Part shown: one piece after another, positions 1 through 8,243 of the stretch | Numbering within the stretch: position 1 is the stretch's first letter | How the letters are laid out: the number at the start of each line of letters is the position of its first letter | Source of the DNA: SMWC01 sp964466315 | GTDB taxonomy: Bacteria; Pseudomonadota; Gammaproteobacteria; Steroidobacterales; Rariloculaceae | Direction of reading: 5' to 3' | Length of the DNA: 64,000 bases | NCBI GenBank assembly: GCA_964466315.1 | Contig: CAYXNS010000005.1 | Span: 1 to 64,000, forward strand | Notes under the pieces: model-generated | What the model was told of the DNA's origin: nothing | The model's input: only the letters and a program-made list of their open reading frames with translations | The model's database searches: none | Translations under genes and position numbers: made by a program

Positions 1-540
1 TACACACAGTGGATCGGCGAAGATGAACAAAACGGCGCGCCCAGTGGCCACCTGGCTCAGCTGGGCCTCGAAACCTGGAGCTCGTGGGGAGAGAGAGGTG
101 CGAGCTATCGCATTCATGCCGAATACAACGAGCCGACGTGCAGCGCTATTACCGACAGCGACCCGAACTTCGGCTGCGCCTACAGTCACCATATCTACCG
201 CGATGGTTACCGATATCGCGGTAGAGCCATTGGGCATTCGGCAGATAGTGACGGTGTCGTCTTTTCTCTCGGCGGAATGCTGTTCACGGCCGAAGGTCAC
301 ACGTGGCAGCTTCTGGCCCGGCGCGCGGAGATCAATCGCAGTAGTTTCACCCCGCATTCGCTTTCTCCGGTGGCGCAGGACATCTTCACGCTCGAACTCA
401 GGCATACACGCAAACTCGAGATCGGCGACCTCGTGCTCGGCCTCGGCGCAGAGTGGGGCGAGAACAAGGCCAGCGGCGTCAACGTCGACGAGACGCGCGC
501 GTACGCTCAATGGATCTGGAAGCTCGGTGGCAACGACTGA
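1..540 (+). CDS. Capsule assembly Wzi-family outer-membrane protein, C-terminal part (5' end outside window)
   Basis: The frame is open from base 1 to the TGA at 538-540, giving 179 residues without a start, so the gene begins before the window. The translation has the alternating pattern of an outer-membrane beta-barrel and ends in short strands (LRHTRKLEIGDLVLGLGAEW, then AYAQWIWKLGGND). The stretch YRYRGRAIGHSADSDG resembles the C-terminal half of Wzi/capsule-assembly barrel proteins, which help anchor or export surface polysaccharide. The Wzi call is by resemblance only and another 16-18 strand porin-like barrel is possible. The last 14 bases overlap the next gene, suggesting co-transcription. 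Confidence 0.6.
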   Translation, partial: YTQWIGEDEQNGAPSGHLAQLGLETWSSWGERGASYRIHAEYNEPTCSAITDSDPNFGCAYSHHIYRDGYRYRGRAIGHSADSDGVVFSLGGMLFTAEGHTWQLLARRAEINRSSFTPHSLSPVAQDIFTLELRHTRKLEIGDLVLGLGAEWGENKASGVNVDETRAYAQWIWKLGGND

Positions 541-1441
541 TCACAGCTCGTCCGCGAAAGCGATTCTCTACGCGTTTCTCGCCAACTTCGGGATCGCACT
601 GGCGAAGACTTGGGCCGCGCTGCTGACGGGCTCCGGCAGCATGCTGGCCGAAGCCATTCATTCCTACGCCGACAGCGGCAATCAGGTATTGCTGTTCTTC
701 GGCATGCGGCGAGCAATGAAACCTGCGGATAGCGAACATCCTCTCGGCTACGGCAAACTCAGCTACTTCTGGGCATTCATCGTCGCGCTGCTGTTGTTCA
801 GCGTTGGCGGTTTGTTCTCGGTCTACGAAGGCCTTCATAAACTCGCGGAACCCGAGCCGCTGAATGCAGTGTGGATCGGGCTGTCCGTTCTCGCGGTCGC
901 CGTCCTGCTCGAGGCGATGAGCCTCATGGGCTGCCTGCGGGAGATCGGCAAACTACGCGGCCACGGATCGTTGTCCAACTGGCTTACCCATACGCGCAAT
1001 GCGGAACTCGTCGTCGTACTCGGCGAAGACGTGGCGGCTCTCATCGGCTTGGTCCTCGCGTTCGCCTTTCTCGGCCTGTCGGCCCTGACCGGAAATCCGA
1101 CATTCGATGCTTTCGGCTCGATCGCGATCGGCGCCGTCCTCATAACGGTCTCGGCTTTCGTCGCCTGGAGAATTCGTTCGCTGCTCGTCGGTCGCTCGGC
1201 GGAACCTGCGCTTGTCGCGCTGATCGATGAGATCATCGCCGCCGACCCAGCAATCGACGAACTGCTGAACAGCATCACCATCCAGTTCGGCCCCGATGTC
1301 ATGCTGGCCGCGAAACTTCGCTTCGTTCCCGATTTGACCGTGGCCGACGCAGTCGACCGAATCAACGCCCTGGAAGTCCGGATCAAGGAACGGGCGCCGG
1401 CAGTACGCTGGTGTTTTATCGAACCGGACGCATCGGACTGA
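527..1441 (+). CDS. Cation diffusion facilitator (CDF/ZnT9-like) metal transporter
   Basis: This is a 304-residue inner-membrane CDF transporter, expected to export divalent metal (Zn, Fe, Mn or Co) by proton antiport. The GTG at 527 is chosen because GGAAG lies at 518-522 and the longer upstream frame reads through the Wzi-like gene as unrelated sequence. TM2 carries the HxxxD site (AEAIHSYADSGNQ), followed by the family signature HPLGYGKLSYFWAF. TM5 has GEDVAALIGL, the ED-for-HD variant typical of the ZnT9-like branch. A soluble ferredoxin-like domain forms roughly the last 85 residues. The metal cannot be told from sequence. It overlaps the preceding gene by 14 bases. Confidence 0.88.
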   Translation: MATTDHSSSAKAILYAFLANFGIALAKTWAALLTGSGSMLAEAIHSYADSGNQVLLFFGMRRAMKPADSEHPLGYGKLSYFWAFIVALLLFSVGGLFSVYEGLHKLAEPEPLNAVWIGLSVLAVAVLLEAMSLMGCLREIGKLRGHGSLSNWLTHTRNAELVVVLGEDVAALIGLVLAFAFLGLSALTGNPTFDAFGSIAIGAVLITVSAFVAWRIRSLLVGRSAEPALVALIDEIIAADPAIDELLNSITIQFGPDVMLAAKLRFVPDLTVADAVDRINALEVRIKERAPAVRWCFIEPDASD

Positions 1442-1730
1442 AAGACGTAGCAGGCTGGGTCCGCCAGGGCTTCCCGCCACGTTTGACCGGCGCTGTCAGC
1501 AGCGCCTTTGCCCGGGTCTGTTGCACCGGATCGGCCGGGGCGAGCCATTCGATGCGTCCTGCCGCTAGATTCGCGATGGCGACGCCGTCGAGATAGGCGA
1601 CGCGGTGACTGTGCACGGCCACGAGATTCAAAGGATCCGCCGCAGAGAGCACGACCCAGTCACCACGACCGGGGTCTCGCCTCGCGTCGCGCAGTGACTT
1701 CATGGCCTCGGCTAATGCGAACTGCTCCCC
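1416..1730 (-). pseudogene. lhr: Remnant of Lhr-family ATP-dependent helicase, C-terminal end only
   Basis: On the minus strand the open frame after the stop at 1731-1733 reads GEQFALAEAMKSLRDARR, then VVLSAADPLNLV, then HRVAYLDGVAIANLAAG. This matches the extreme C-terminus of large Lhr helicases, including the DPLNLVG signature. The usual segment after DPLNLV (GILTPGxRVPA-like) is absent, and none of the roughly 1,400 upstream residues with helicase motifs are present. The fragment runs into the 3' end of the CDF gene on the other strand. It is best read as debris of a deleted helicase gene. An unrelated short protein is possible but less likely given the contiguous match. Confidence 0.55.
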
Positions 1731-2053
1731 TTATCGGCGCATCGGGCTGGACCCTCGTGGCCGCTTTGAAATGCTGCTCGAACCAGCTCGATGTGGCCGG
1801 ATGAAAGCTTGCGGGTGGCGTGGGATCAGCTCGGATATCGCACCAGGACAATGGATGATGGTGCAGGACAGGACCCGTTGGGTGAAGATCTGGAGCGAAA
1901 GGCGTGGCCAGAACCAAGGCTTGAGTGAAGATCCAACCCAACACGGTCTGGGCAAGCCAGCGCCGTAGGCCTGATGTGATCTGCGAGTTCAGATCCGGGA
2001 AATGTGAGTCGAGCGTTGGCGAAATCTAACGCTACTCTTGGCGGCGCCCACCG

Positions 2054-2059
2054 TATAAT
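2054..2059 (+). promoter_or_regulatory. Possible -10 box ahead of the P-loop ATPase gene
   Basis: A perfect TATAAT lies 18-23 bases before the GTG at 2077. No good -35 hexamer is seen at the right spacing. The stretch from 1734 to 2076 otherwise holds no recognisable gene or repeat. Confidence 0.35.
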
Positions 2060-2076
2060 CACCCCTGCCTCGCGAG

Positions 2077-2925
2077 GTGGATGACGCAATGAGAATGACG
2101 GCAAAGGAGTTTCTGGCACGGCCCCACAAGGCCATTACGCTCTTGGGCATGTCCGGCGTCGGCAAAACCACGCTCGCTTACAGATTGCCGCAGTCCAAGT
2201 GGTTCCACTACTCGGGCGATTACCGCATCGGCACGAAATATCTCGTCGAGCCCATTCTCGACAACATCAAGCGGCAGGCGATGCAGGTCGATTTTCTCCG
2301 GGATCTATTGCGCAGCGACTCGATCTACATCACGAGCAACATCACGGTGCACAATCTGGCGCCCGTAGCGAGTTTTCTGGGCAAAATCGGGCGGGCGGAT
2401 CTGGGCGGCCTCCCCGTCGAGGAATTCCTGACGCGGCAGCGGCTTCACCGCGAGGCCGAGATCGGCGCGATGCGCGATGTCGCACAGTTCATCGAGAAAG
2501 CGCAAGAGATTTACGGCTACGAGCACTTCATCAATGACGCCGGCGGCAGTATCTGCGAACTTGACGACGAAGAGACGACGCGCGTGCTGGCCGACAACAC
2601 GCTGATTCTCTATCTCAAGCCCAACGCAGCCATGGAGCAAACGCTAGTCGAGCGGGCAACCGGTGCGCCGAAACCAATGTACTACAACGAGGCGTTCCTG
2701 CTACCGCAGCTCGACGAGTACGTCACGACCACCGGTTCGGCCAGCCCCGCGGACATCGTGCCGGACGAGTTTGCTCGCTGGTTATTCCCGCGTCTGCTCG
2801 AGCACCGCAGACCTCTCTACGGGGCCTACGCGGATGAGCACGGCTATACGCTCGACGCGAGCGATGCCGGGAATGTCGCGAGTGAGGAGGATTTTTTCGA
2901 ACTCGTGGCGGGCGTTCTGGATTGA
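2077..2925 (+). CDS. P-loop ATPase/kinase-like protein of unknown function
   Basis: A 282-residue protein with an N-terminal Walker A (GMSGVGKTTLAYRL, about residues 23-36) followed by KWFHYSGDYRIGTKYL and DSIYITSNITVHNLAP. These are long conserved blocks of an uncharacterised ATPase family known mainly from alphaproteobacteria. A nucleoside-kinase-like fold is suggested by the strand order; no substrate can be named. Start choice is uncertain: GTG 2077 gives the listed length, while ATG 2089 has GGTGG at 2076-2080 at good spacing and ATG 2095 follows two codons later. It is monocistronic, convergent with the rhomboid gene. Confidence 0.7.
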   Translation: MDDAMRMTAKEFLARPHKAITLLGMSGVGKTTLAYRLPQSKWFHYSGDYRIGTKYLVEPILDNIKRQAMQVDFLRDLLRSDSIYITSNITVHNLAPVASFLGKIGRADLGGLPVEEFLTRQRLHREAEIGAMRDVAQFIEKAQEIYGYEHFINDAGGSICELDDEETTRVLADNTLILYLKPNAAMEQTLVERATGAPKPMYYNEAFLLPQLDEYVTTTGSASPADIVPDEFARWLFPRLLEHRRPLYGAYADEHGYTLDASDAGNVASEEDFFELVAGVLD

Positions 2926-2950
2926 CAACGATGCGCGGGCGGACAGCGTA

Positions 2951-3862
2951 CTAGCGGTAAATCGCCGCCATTCCGAATGCGGCAAACCACGCCACGAGAA
3001 TGAAGCCGCCCGCGATCAACGCGCTCACCTGTTGCGCTCTGAGTCCAAGTGGTAGGCGGCTCGCCGCCAACCAGACACCAATCCCGAAGCCAGACATAAA
3101 CCCCGTCAGATGGGCCATGACATCGATATTGTCCGCACCGGTCCCGGTCCCTGTACCCGTGAAAGCCAGCAGGAAAATGGCGGCGGTCACGGGTGCGATA
3201 CGATCCTTCCACGGTGTGTTCCTCAGGAATCCCCGGCGCCAGGTGTAGGCCCCGAGTAGTCCCAGCGCAGCGAACACGGATGTCGACGCACCGATCGCGA
3301 GATGTTCCGCCGGTTGGATCCACGCATTGACGGCGTTGCCGATCACGCCGCCCGCGAGTATCGCGGCCCAACCCAATCCCGAGCCGAGATAGCGGCCGAC
3401 ATAGAGGCCGAAGAAACTGCCGAAAACGATGTTCGAGGCCAGATGATCGAAATCCACGTGCAGGGTCAGTGCGGTTATGGCTCGCCACCACTCGCCGGAG
3501 ATAACGCGTCCGGCATCGAGTCGACCAGCGCCGACCCAATCTAGACCCAGCGCATCCTGGCGCGCCAGTATCCCCACGAACAATAACAACCCGGCAAACG
3601 TCGCAACGCCGTTCCAGCCATGGCTGAGTTCGGCAATCGGCTTTCGTCCGACCGGCGGCGCATGACACTCGCTGTCGTAGGCGGCGAGCTCCGCGCCGGC
3701 GCGCGCGGCCTCGTCGGCCGAGACGCTGAGCTGCCAGCGGCTCTCGAAACGAGTAAGGTTGTGCTCGATCTCCAGCGCCGTGAGCACGAGTGCGGCCTCG
3801 GACGAGCGGCGTCGGTTGGCGCTCTCGTGCACAACAACCCAGACTATTGATTCGGTAGCCAT
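2951..3862 (-). CDS. Rhomboid-family intramembrane serine protease
   Basis: A 303-residue protein with a cytosolic N-terminal domain of about 80 residues and six or seven membrane segments. The rhomboid signature is complete: HVDFDHLASN (HxxxN, about 135-144) in the early core, the nucleophile in GASTSVFAALG (Ser193) and the partner His251 in VMAHLTGF. Rhomboids cleave transmembrane substrates within the bilayer. The loop before the catalytic His contains a curious GTGTGTGAD run. The ATG at 3862 lies two bases from the assembly gap, so its ribosome-binding site and promoter are not visible, and a start further upstream cannot be excluded. Confidence 0.9.
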   Translation of the reverse strand: MATESIVWVVVHESANRRRSSEAALVLTALEIEHNLTRFESRWQLSVSADEAARAGAELAAYDSECHAPPVGRKPIAELSHGWNGVATFAGLLLFVGILARQDALGLDWVGAGRLDAGRVISGEWWRAITALTLHVDFDHLASNIVFGSFFGLYVGRYLGSGLGWAAILAGGVIGNAVNAWIQPAEHLAIGASTSVFAALGLLGAYTWRRGFLRNTPWKDRIAPVTAAIFLLAFTGTGTGTGADNIDVMAHLTGFMSGFGIGVWLAASRLPLGLRAQQVSALIAGGFILVAWFAAFGMAAIYR

Positions 3863-3864
3863 CA

Positions 3865-3874
3865 NNNNNNNNNN
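3865..3874. other. Assembly gap (10 N)
   Basis: Ten N bases lie between the 5' end of the rhomboid gene and the ogt gene. The true gap length is unknown, so adjacency of the genes on each side is not proven. Confidence 1.
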
Positions 3875-3953
3875 GACGGGCTAGGCAGTTCCACCAGTGC
3901 AGACTATATTGTGAAGATAGCTCTCAAAACCAGACTCGGGGAATCGAACAGGC

Positions 3954-4427
3954 ATGAACGAAGAATACTGGGATCGAATGGAGACTGCGCTGGGGACCCT
4001 GTCCGTCAGCGTCAATGACCGTGGCTGCGTTACGCGCGTTTGTTTCGGAAAACCGGTGATGGCAGGCCGGCGGGCGGCAGAACCGTGCCGCGCGACCTGC
4101 GAGCAACTCGAAGAGTACCTGGCCGGCAAACGCACGCAATTCGACCTTGAACTCGAGCCCGCCGGTACGCCATTTCAGCAACGCGTGTGGAAGGGACTGG
4201 CCGAGATTCCCTACGGCAAAGTATGTGGCTATGGTGACCTCGCGAGGCGCATCGGCAATCCCCGTGCCGCCCGAGCGGTCGGTCAGGCGAATGGCCGCAA
4301 TCCCATACCCATCATTATTCCCTGTCATCGCGTGATTGGCGCGGACGGGTCCATCGGTGGGTTCTCGAGCGGCCTGCCGTTAAAGCGGCAATTACTCGCC
4401 CTGGAAAGCGTCGAACTCGCGGCCTGA
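3954..4427 (+). CDS. ogt: Methylated-DNA--protein-cysteine S-methyltransferase (Ogt/AGT)
   Basis: A 157-residue suicide DNA-repair protein that removes O6-alkyl groups from guanine. The acceptor is Cys124 in IPCHRVIG, followed by GFSSGLPLKRQLLALE. The helix-turn-helix block is TPFQQRVWKGLAEIPYGKV and GNPRAARAVGQANGRNPIP carries the arginine finger. The acceptor cysteine excludes an alkyltransferase-like ATL protein. The length matches single-domain Ogt rather than Ada. The next gene starts 9 bases after the stop, so the two may share a transcript. Confidence 0.95.
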   Translation: MNEEYWDRMETALGTLSVSVNDRGCVTRVCFGKPVMAGRRAAEPCRATCEQLEEYLAGKRTQFDLELEPAGTPFQQRVWKGLAEIPYGKVCGYGDLARRIGNPRAARAVGQANGRNPIPIIIPCHRVIGADGSIGGFSSGLPLKRQLLALESVELAA

Positions 4428-4436
4428 GATCAGGAC

Positions 4437-4805
4437 GTGGCGGACCCGTTAAACTGTTACCGCTGCGGCCACTCACTGGCCGGGCTATCGCTGCCCCTGA
4501 TGCGGAGCGACGAGTGCCCCGAATGCCGTGCCGAACTCCATGTCTGCCGGATGTGTATGTATTACGATCCGCTGGTGCCAGAAGCCTGCACGGAAGACGA
4601 CGCGTTAGAAGTCAAAGAGAAGGCGCGCGCGAATTTCTGCGACTACTTCAAACCGACCGGCGACGCATACACGCCAGGCGAGCGCGATGCCGAACTTGCG
4701 GCACGCGAAAGCCTCGGCCAGTTGTTCGGCGATTCGGCTGCAGAGACGACCACCGATTCGGAAGACCCAGCCGCATCCGCCACCGCAGCTTTGTTCAAAA
4801 AGTAA
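4437..4805 (+). CDS. Small cysteine-rich zinc-ribbon protein, unknown function
   Basis: A 122-residue soluble protein with an N-terminal CYRCGHSLAG knuckle, a second pair in DECPECRAELHVCRMCMYYD, then EACTEDDA and FCDYFKP. The arrangement predicts one or two structural zinc sites. The C-terminal third is acidic and low-complexity and is probably unstructured. The GTG start at 4437 follows AGGAC closely. Co-transcription with ogt is likely from the 9-base gap. No role can be assigned; nucleic-acid or protein binding is the usual role of such ribbons. Confidence 0.75.
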   Translation: MADPLNCYRCGHSLAGLSLPLMRSDECPECRAELHVCRMCMYYDPLVPEACTEDDALEVKEKARANFCDYFKPTGDAYTPGERDAELAARESLGQLFGDSAAETTTDSEDPAASATAALFKK

Positions 4806-4820
4806 CCGAGGGGCTGGGTG

Positions 4821-4890
4821 CTTTTTTTACTCTGCACCGGCCCGACACTCAGTCCGTGGCAGTAAAAAAAGGGACCCGGCCCCACTTTTC
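4821..4890. repeat. Palindromic intergenic element, copy 1
   Basis: CTTTTTTTACT at 4821-4831 is mirrored by AGTAAAAAAAG at 4861-4871, which runs into GGGACCCGGCCCC. It belongs to the family with core GGGNCCNGGTCCC and flanking A and T runs, and lies directly after the zinc-ribbon stop codon. Transcribed, it would fold into a long A/U-tailed stem that could act as a terminator. Confidence 0.6.
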
Positions 4891-4930
4891 TTCTAAACTT
4901 GCGTTACTACCCTTCGATCGGTGACCAGCG

Positions 4931-5509
4931 ATGCGAATACTGCTCATACCCCTCGCGGTTTGGCTGACTTGCGCGGCGTGCTCCAGCCAACCACCTCAAT
5001 CTTCCTCCGGCCCCGCAATCACGACGCCGCCCTACCAACAGGACACGGTCCTGCGCGAAGCCGAAGCCTTCTTCGGCCGCGGCGCGCAAGGTGTCGCGGA
5101 CGTACTCAACAAGGCCTTCTCAGACAACGGTCCGCCGGATGCATATATCAAGGGAGAGGAAGCCAGCGCCGCGGCGGGTATCGGCCTGCGCTATGGCCAC
5201 GGCGACGTATTCTTAAGCGACGGCACGACGAGTAAAGTCTACTGGCGCGGGCCCTCGTTAGGGTTGGACTTCGGCGGCAATGCCTCGAAGGTGTTTGTGC
5301 TGATCTACGATCTACCGACGATGGACGCGCTATTCGAGCGCTATGGTGGCGTGGAAGGCAGTCTGTACTTCGTCGGCGGCATCGGCGTGAACTACAACCA
5401 GCGCGGCGCGGTAACACTGGCGCCCGTGAGATTCGGCGTCGGGTGGCGCCAAGGCCTCAACGTCGGTTACCTACACCTATCGCCCGATCGCACCTGGATC
5501 CCGTTCTAA
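4931..5509 (+). CDS. DUF1134 (EipA-like) envelope protein
   Basis: A 192-residue exported protein. An N-terminal signal with a short hydrophobic core ends at CAACSSQPP, giving a weak lipobox, so it may be a lipoprotein. The DUF1134 core is clear: FSDNGPPDAYIKGEEAS, IGLRYGHGDVFL, VYWRGPSLGLDFGGNASKVF, VEGSLYFVGGIGVNYNQRG and RFGVGWRQGLNVGYL. The founding member EipA is a periplasmic protein of Brucella needed for cell-envelope integrity. The stop codon overlaps the end of the converging DUF1501 gene by 4 bases. Confidence 0.85.
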   Translation: MRILLIPLAVWLTCAACSSQPPQSSSGPAITTPPYQQDTVLREAEAFFGRGAQGVADVLNKAFSDNGPPDAYIKGEEASAAAGIGLRYGHGDVFLSDGTTSKVYWRGPSLGLDFGGNASKVFVLIYDLPTMDALFERYGGVEGSLYFVGGIGVNYNQRGAVTLAPVRFGVGWRQGLNVGYLHLSPDRTWIPF

Positions 5510-6687
5510 GCGTCGACGAGATCCGTTAACGGCACAACGTCGGCGCTCTCCGGAAACACGTCCCGGTCCAACTCGTTGCGCATCGCGCCAAAGTGCGCGG
5601 CGAGAATACCCTTGAATACCGCACGCATATCGAGCGTAGGCTTGAGGTCTCTGCCTTCGTACAGGTCGCGTTCCGTAAGCCCGGGCCAGTCGGCTATCAC
5701 GCGGCCGCCGCGAACCGCGCCACCGGCGACGAAGGCGCAGCCGCCCGTGCCGTGATCCGTACCCCGTGTACCGTTGACCGCAACGGTCCGGCCGAACTCG
5801 GTGGCGATTACGACCACGGTGTTCCGCCAATGGTCGCCGAGCTCGCGCTTCAGCGTCGCCAGCCCGGCATCCAGGCCGCCGAGGCGTCCTGCGAGCAGAC
5901 CCTGGGCCGCGCCCTGATTCGCGTGTGTGTCCCACCCACCTGACTCGAGAACGGCGATCCTAGGCCCGTCAGGCGCAGACAGGAACCTGCCGGTGGCCGT
6001 GACCAGAGGCCCCAACTGCCCCTGGCGTCCATTGGTTCCGCGGCGCCCCATCTCGCCGGCGATTGCACGGGATTCGACGGCTTCCTCGAGCCGGGCCGCG
6101 AGATGCGGGTCGTTCGCGTAGAGATCGGCCAACCGCGCCAGCGTGTCATCGTCGGCCTCACGCAGACGCGACGGCGCCCAACTCATGACCGACGTATCAC
6201 CGCGCAGCACGAGCGGGAGGTTCTGGCTCAGGGCAACAGCACTTCGTTTCGCTTCGTCCAGCCCGACGGCTCGATTCAACCAGCCATCGCGCAGAGCGCC
6301 GGGCAACGTCGAGCCGTTTTCCAGGACGTTCTGGCCATCGAAGTGAGATCGCTCCCGATACGGTGTCGCAACGGCATGCAGCACGGCAAGTTCTCCGGCC
6401 TGATAGAACTCGTGCATGTTGCCGAGCGCGGGATGAAGGCCGAACAAACCGTCGAGTTTCAATATTCCATTCGTCTGGCCGGGTGCGTCCACGGCCAGAC
6501 TGCCCCTAAGGCTGCCGTAACTCGACTCACCATAGGGCGCCACCGCAGCCAAACCGTCCAGGCCGCCGCGCAGAATGACGAGCACGAAGCGCGAGTCGGC
6601 CGCCCGCTGCGACCGGGCAAGCCCGGGGAACCCCGCGAGCATCGCGAGCTGCGCGGCACCGGCTAAGAACTGCCTGCGATCGGTCAT
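5506..6687 (-). CDS. DUF1501 domain protein with Tat-type signal
   Basis: A 393-residue exported protein. The N-terminus MTDRRQFLAGAAQLAMLAG is a twin-arginine-type signal. The core shows VLVILRGGLDGLAAVAPYG, DGLFGLHPALGNMHEF, ESGGWDTHANQG, VVVIATEFGRTVAVNGTRG and TDHGTGGCAFVAGGAV, the typical DUF1501 blocks of the alkaline-phosphatase/sulfatase-like fold. Function is unknown. It starts 2 bases after the DUF1800 stop, and the two families are very often paired, so a joint envelope complex is likely. Confidence 0.92.
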   Translation of the reverse strand: MTDRRQFLAGAAQLAMLAGFPGLARSQRAADSRFVLVILRGGLDGLAAVAPYGESSYGSLRGSLAVDAPGQTNGILKLDGLFGLHPALGNMHEFYQAGELAVLHAVATPYRERSHFDGQNVLENGSTLPGALRDGWLNRAVGLDEAKRSAVALSQNLPLVLRGDTSVMSWAPSRLREADDDTLARLADLYANDPHLAARLEEAVESRAIAGEMGRRGTNGRQGQLGPLVTATGRFLSAPDGPRIAVLESGGWDTHANQGAAQGLLAGRLGGLDAGLATLKRELGDHWRNTVVVIATEFGRTVAVNGTRGTDHGTGGCAFVAGGAVRGGRVIADWPGLTERDLYEGRDLKPTLDMRAVFKGILAAHFGAMRNELDRDVFPESADVVPLTDLVDA

Positions 6688-6689
6688 GG

Positions 6690-8072
6690 CTATCTCCTCT
6701 GGAACTCGGGGCTGGCGAAGAGCAGCGTGAGGCCTTGAGCTACACTTTCGGCTCGCGAAACGGCGGTCCGCGTATGGTCGCTGAGTACGGGCCCGAGGAT
6801 TGCTTCGCCGAACTCAACAGGCCTGACACGGTCGCCGATTCGCCGGCCAATCGTAGAAGCCCACTCGATCCGCTTGATCAATGCATCGGCGCCGTCCCAG
6901 TGCGCCATGGTATCGGGCCAGCCGGCGGGCGAACCCGGCGTATACGGCCTTTGCCCGAGAAGCTCCAGGAACATAAGCATTCGCTCGGGATTGTCGGGTT
7001 GCTGGTTGAAGGCCCGATAGGTCGAAAGCAGAAAGTCCTGCGGCGTCTTATATTTGGACAACGGCTCCTTCCAGGCGTCTCGCAAACCGATGAGCGTCTC
7101 GTACACGGTGCTAAGGTCGCCATCATTACTCAAGTAGGTCCGCGCGAGCTCCGCTACCAGATCGCTCGGTGGATCGTCGGCCACGAAATGCCTGGCCAGT
7201 TTTTCAGCGAGAAAATTCGCCGTGGCGGGATGCCGCGCGAGGTCCGCGAGTACCGCTTCGCCTTCGGCGACACCGTCTTCGGAATAGCGCTTACCGAGAA
7301 TGGTCTTGGCGCCGGGTTCATGGGTATTCGGGCGGAAGATAAACTCTCCCCCGATCCCTGCATCCACCCGATCGTTACCACCGCCGATAGACCAGCCCGT
7401 AATCACCGTCGCGAACGTCGTGACGTCTTCCTGGCTGTAGCCACCATCGACACCCAGCGTATGCAGCTCGAGGATCTCGCGGGCGAGATTCTCGTTGAGC
7501 CCGAGGTCACGACCGCGTCTCGACGCGGCTCTGGCGGCGCGGGAGTTGGGCCCCATCGAGCCCTGGTTGTCGAGGTAGAGAATCATGGCCGAGTGCTGCT
7601 CGACCGCGAGCAGCATATCGGCGAAGCGGCCCGTCACGTGTGGGCGGATCGCCTCGTCCTCGAGCGTGCCCACCAACGGAGTAACCGATTGCTTATCGGC
7701 TGAGACCGCGAAATGATTCGTCCAGAAGTGAACGAGTCGCTCCCTGAACGGTGTATCGGTGACGGAAGCCAGCGAATAACGGCGCGTCGCCTGGGCCTGA
7801 AACTGTGAGCGGATGTAGCCTCGGTACTCCTGCGCGGCAGCGTCGGCGCGCTCCGCATCGTCACTGCGGCGAGCCTCGCGTTGGATGCTTTGGAGACGCT
7901 GGTACTCTCGCATTATCTCCGCGGAACTCGGCAATGCGTCGCCGGCAGCGGGAGCATCCGGGCCGAGCTGCGCGAGCAACCAACCCTCGTGGTCCTGGCC
8001 GATCTCGTCCAGCTCTCCCCGGCGCATACCGAGCCCGAAACGATTGGCTGCTATGACGGCTTGTACTGTCAA
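6690..8072 (-). CDS. DUF1800 domain protein
   Basis: A 460-residue protein of the DUF1800 family. It opens with AANRFGLGMRRGELDEIG, and later has RLVHFWTNHFAVSADKQ, NENLAREILELHTLGVDGGYSQEDV and EKLARHFVADDPPSDLV, all diagnostic. The first gene of a two-gene operon with DUF1501. No clear signal peptide is seen in this protein, unlike its partner. Molecular role unknown. The 171 bases between it and the divergent YceI-like gene must hold both promoters; no strong hexamers are evident there. Confidence 0.92.
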   Translation of the reverse strand: MTVQAVIAANRFGLGMRRGELDEIGQDHEGWLLAQLGPDAPAAGDALPSSAEIMREYQRLQSIQREARRSDDAERADAAAQEYRGYIRSQFQAQATRRYSLASVTDTPFRERLVHFWTNHFAVSADKQSVTPLVGTLEDEAIRPHVTGRFADMLLAVEQHSAMILYLDNQGSMGPNSRAARAASRRGRDLGLNENLAREILELHTLGVDGGYSQEDVTTFATVITGWSIGGGNDRVDAGIGGEFIFRPNTHEPGAKTILGKRYSEDGVAEGEAVLADLARHPATANFLAEKLARHFVADDPPSDLVAELARTYLSNDGDLSTVYETLIGLRDAWKEPLSKYKTPQDFLLSTYRAFNQQPDNPERMLMFLELLGQRPYTPGSPAGWPDTMAHWDGADALIKRIEWASTIGRRIGDRVRPVEFGEAILGPVLSDHTRTAVSRAESVAQGLTLLFASPEFQRR

Positions 8073-8243
8073 CTTCCCCTCCTCATGTGGCCTCTACGCT
8101 GCGCAGTCGCCATGCCCACACATAGGTATCACGCACGAGGTGGCGGCCGGTTGACCCGACCCCTCGACAATAAATGGCAACGCACCCGTCCATGATAGTC
8201 TACAACCGGTGTGGACGCTGAGCACCTGGTCGCGGATTAGTCT

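Noticed and set aside
835..1548. 237-residue minus-strand open frame over the CDF gene
   Set aside because: It is antisense to a well-supported transporter, has low-complexity Ser/Arg/Ala composition and no family features.
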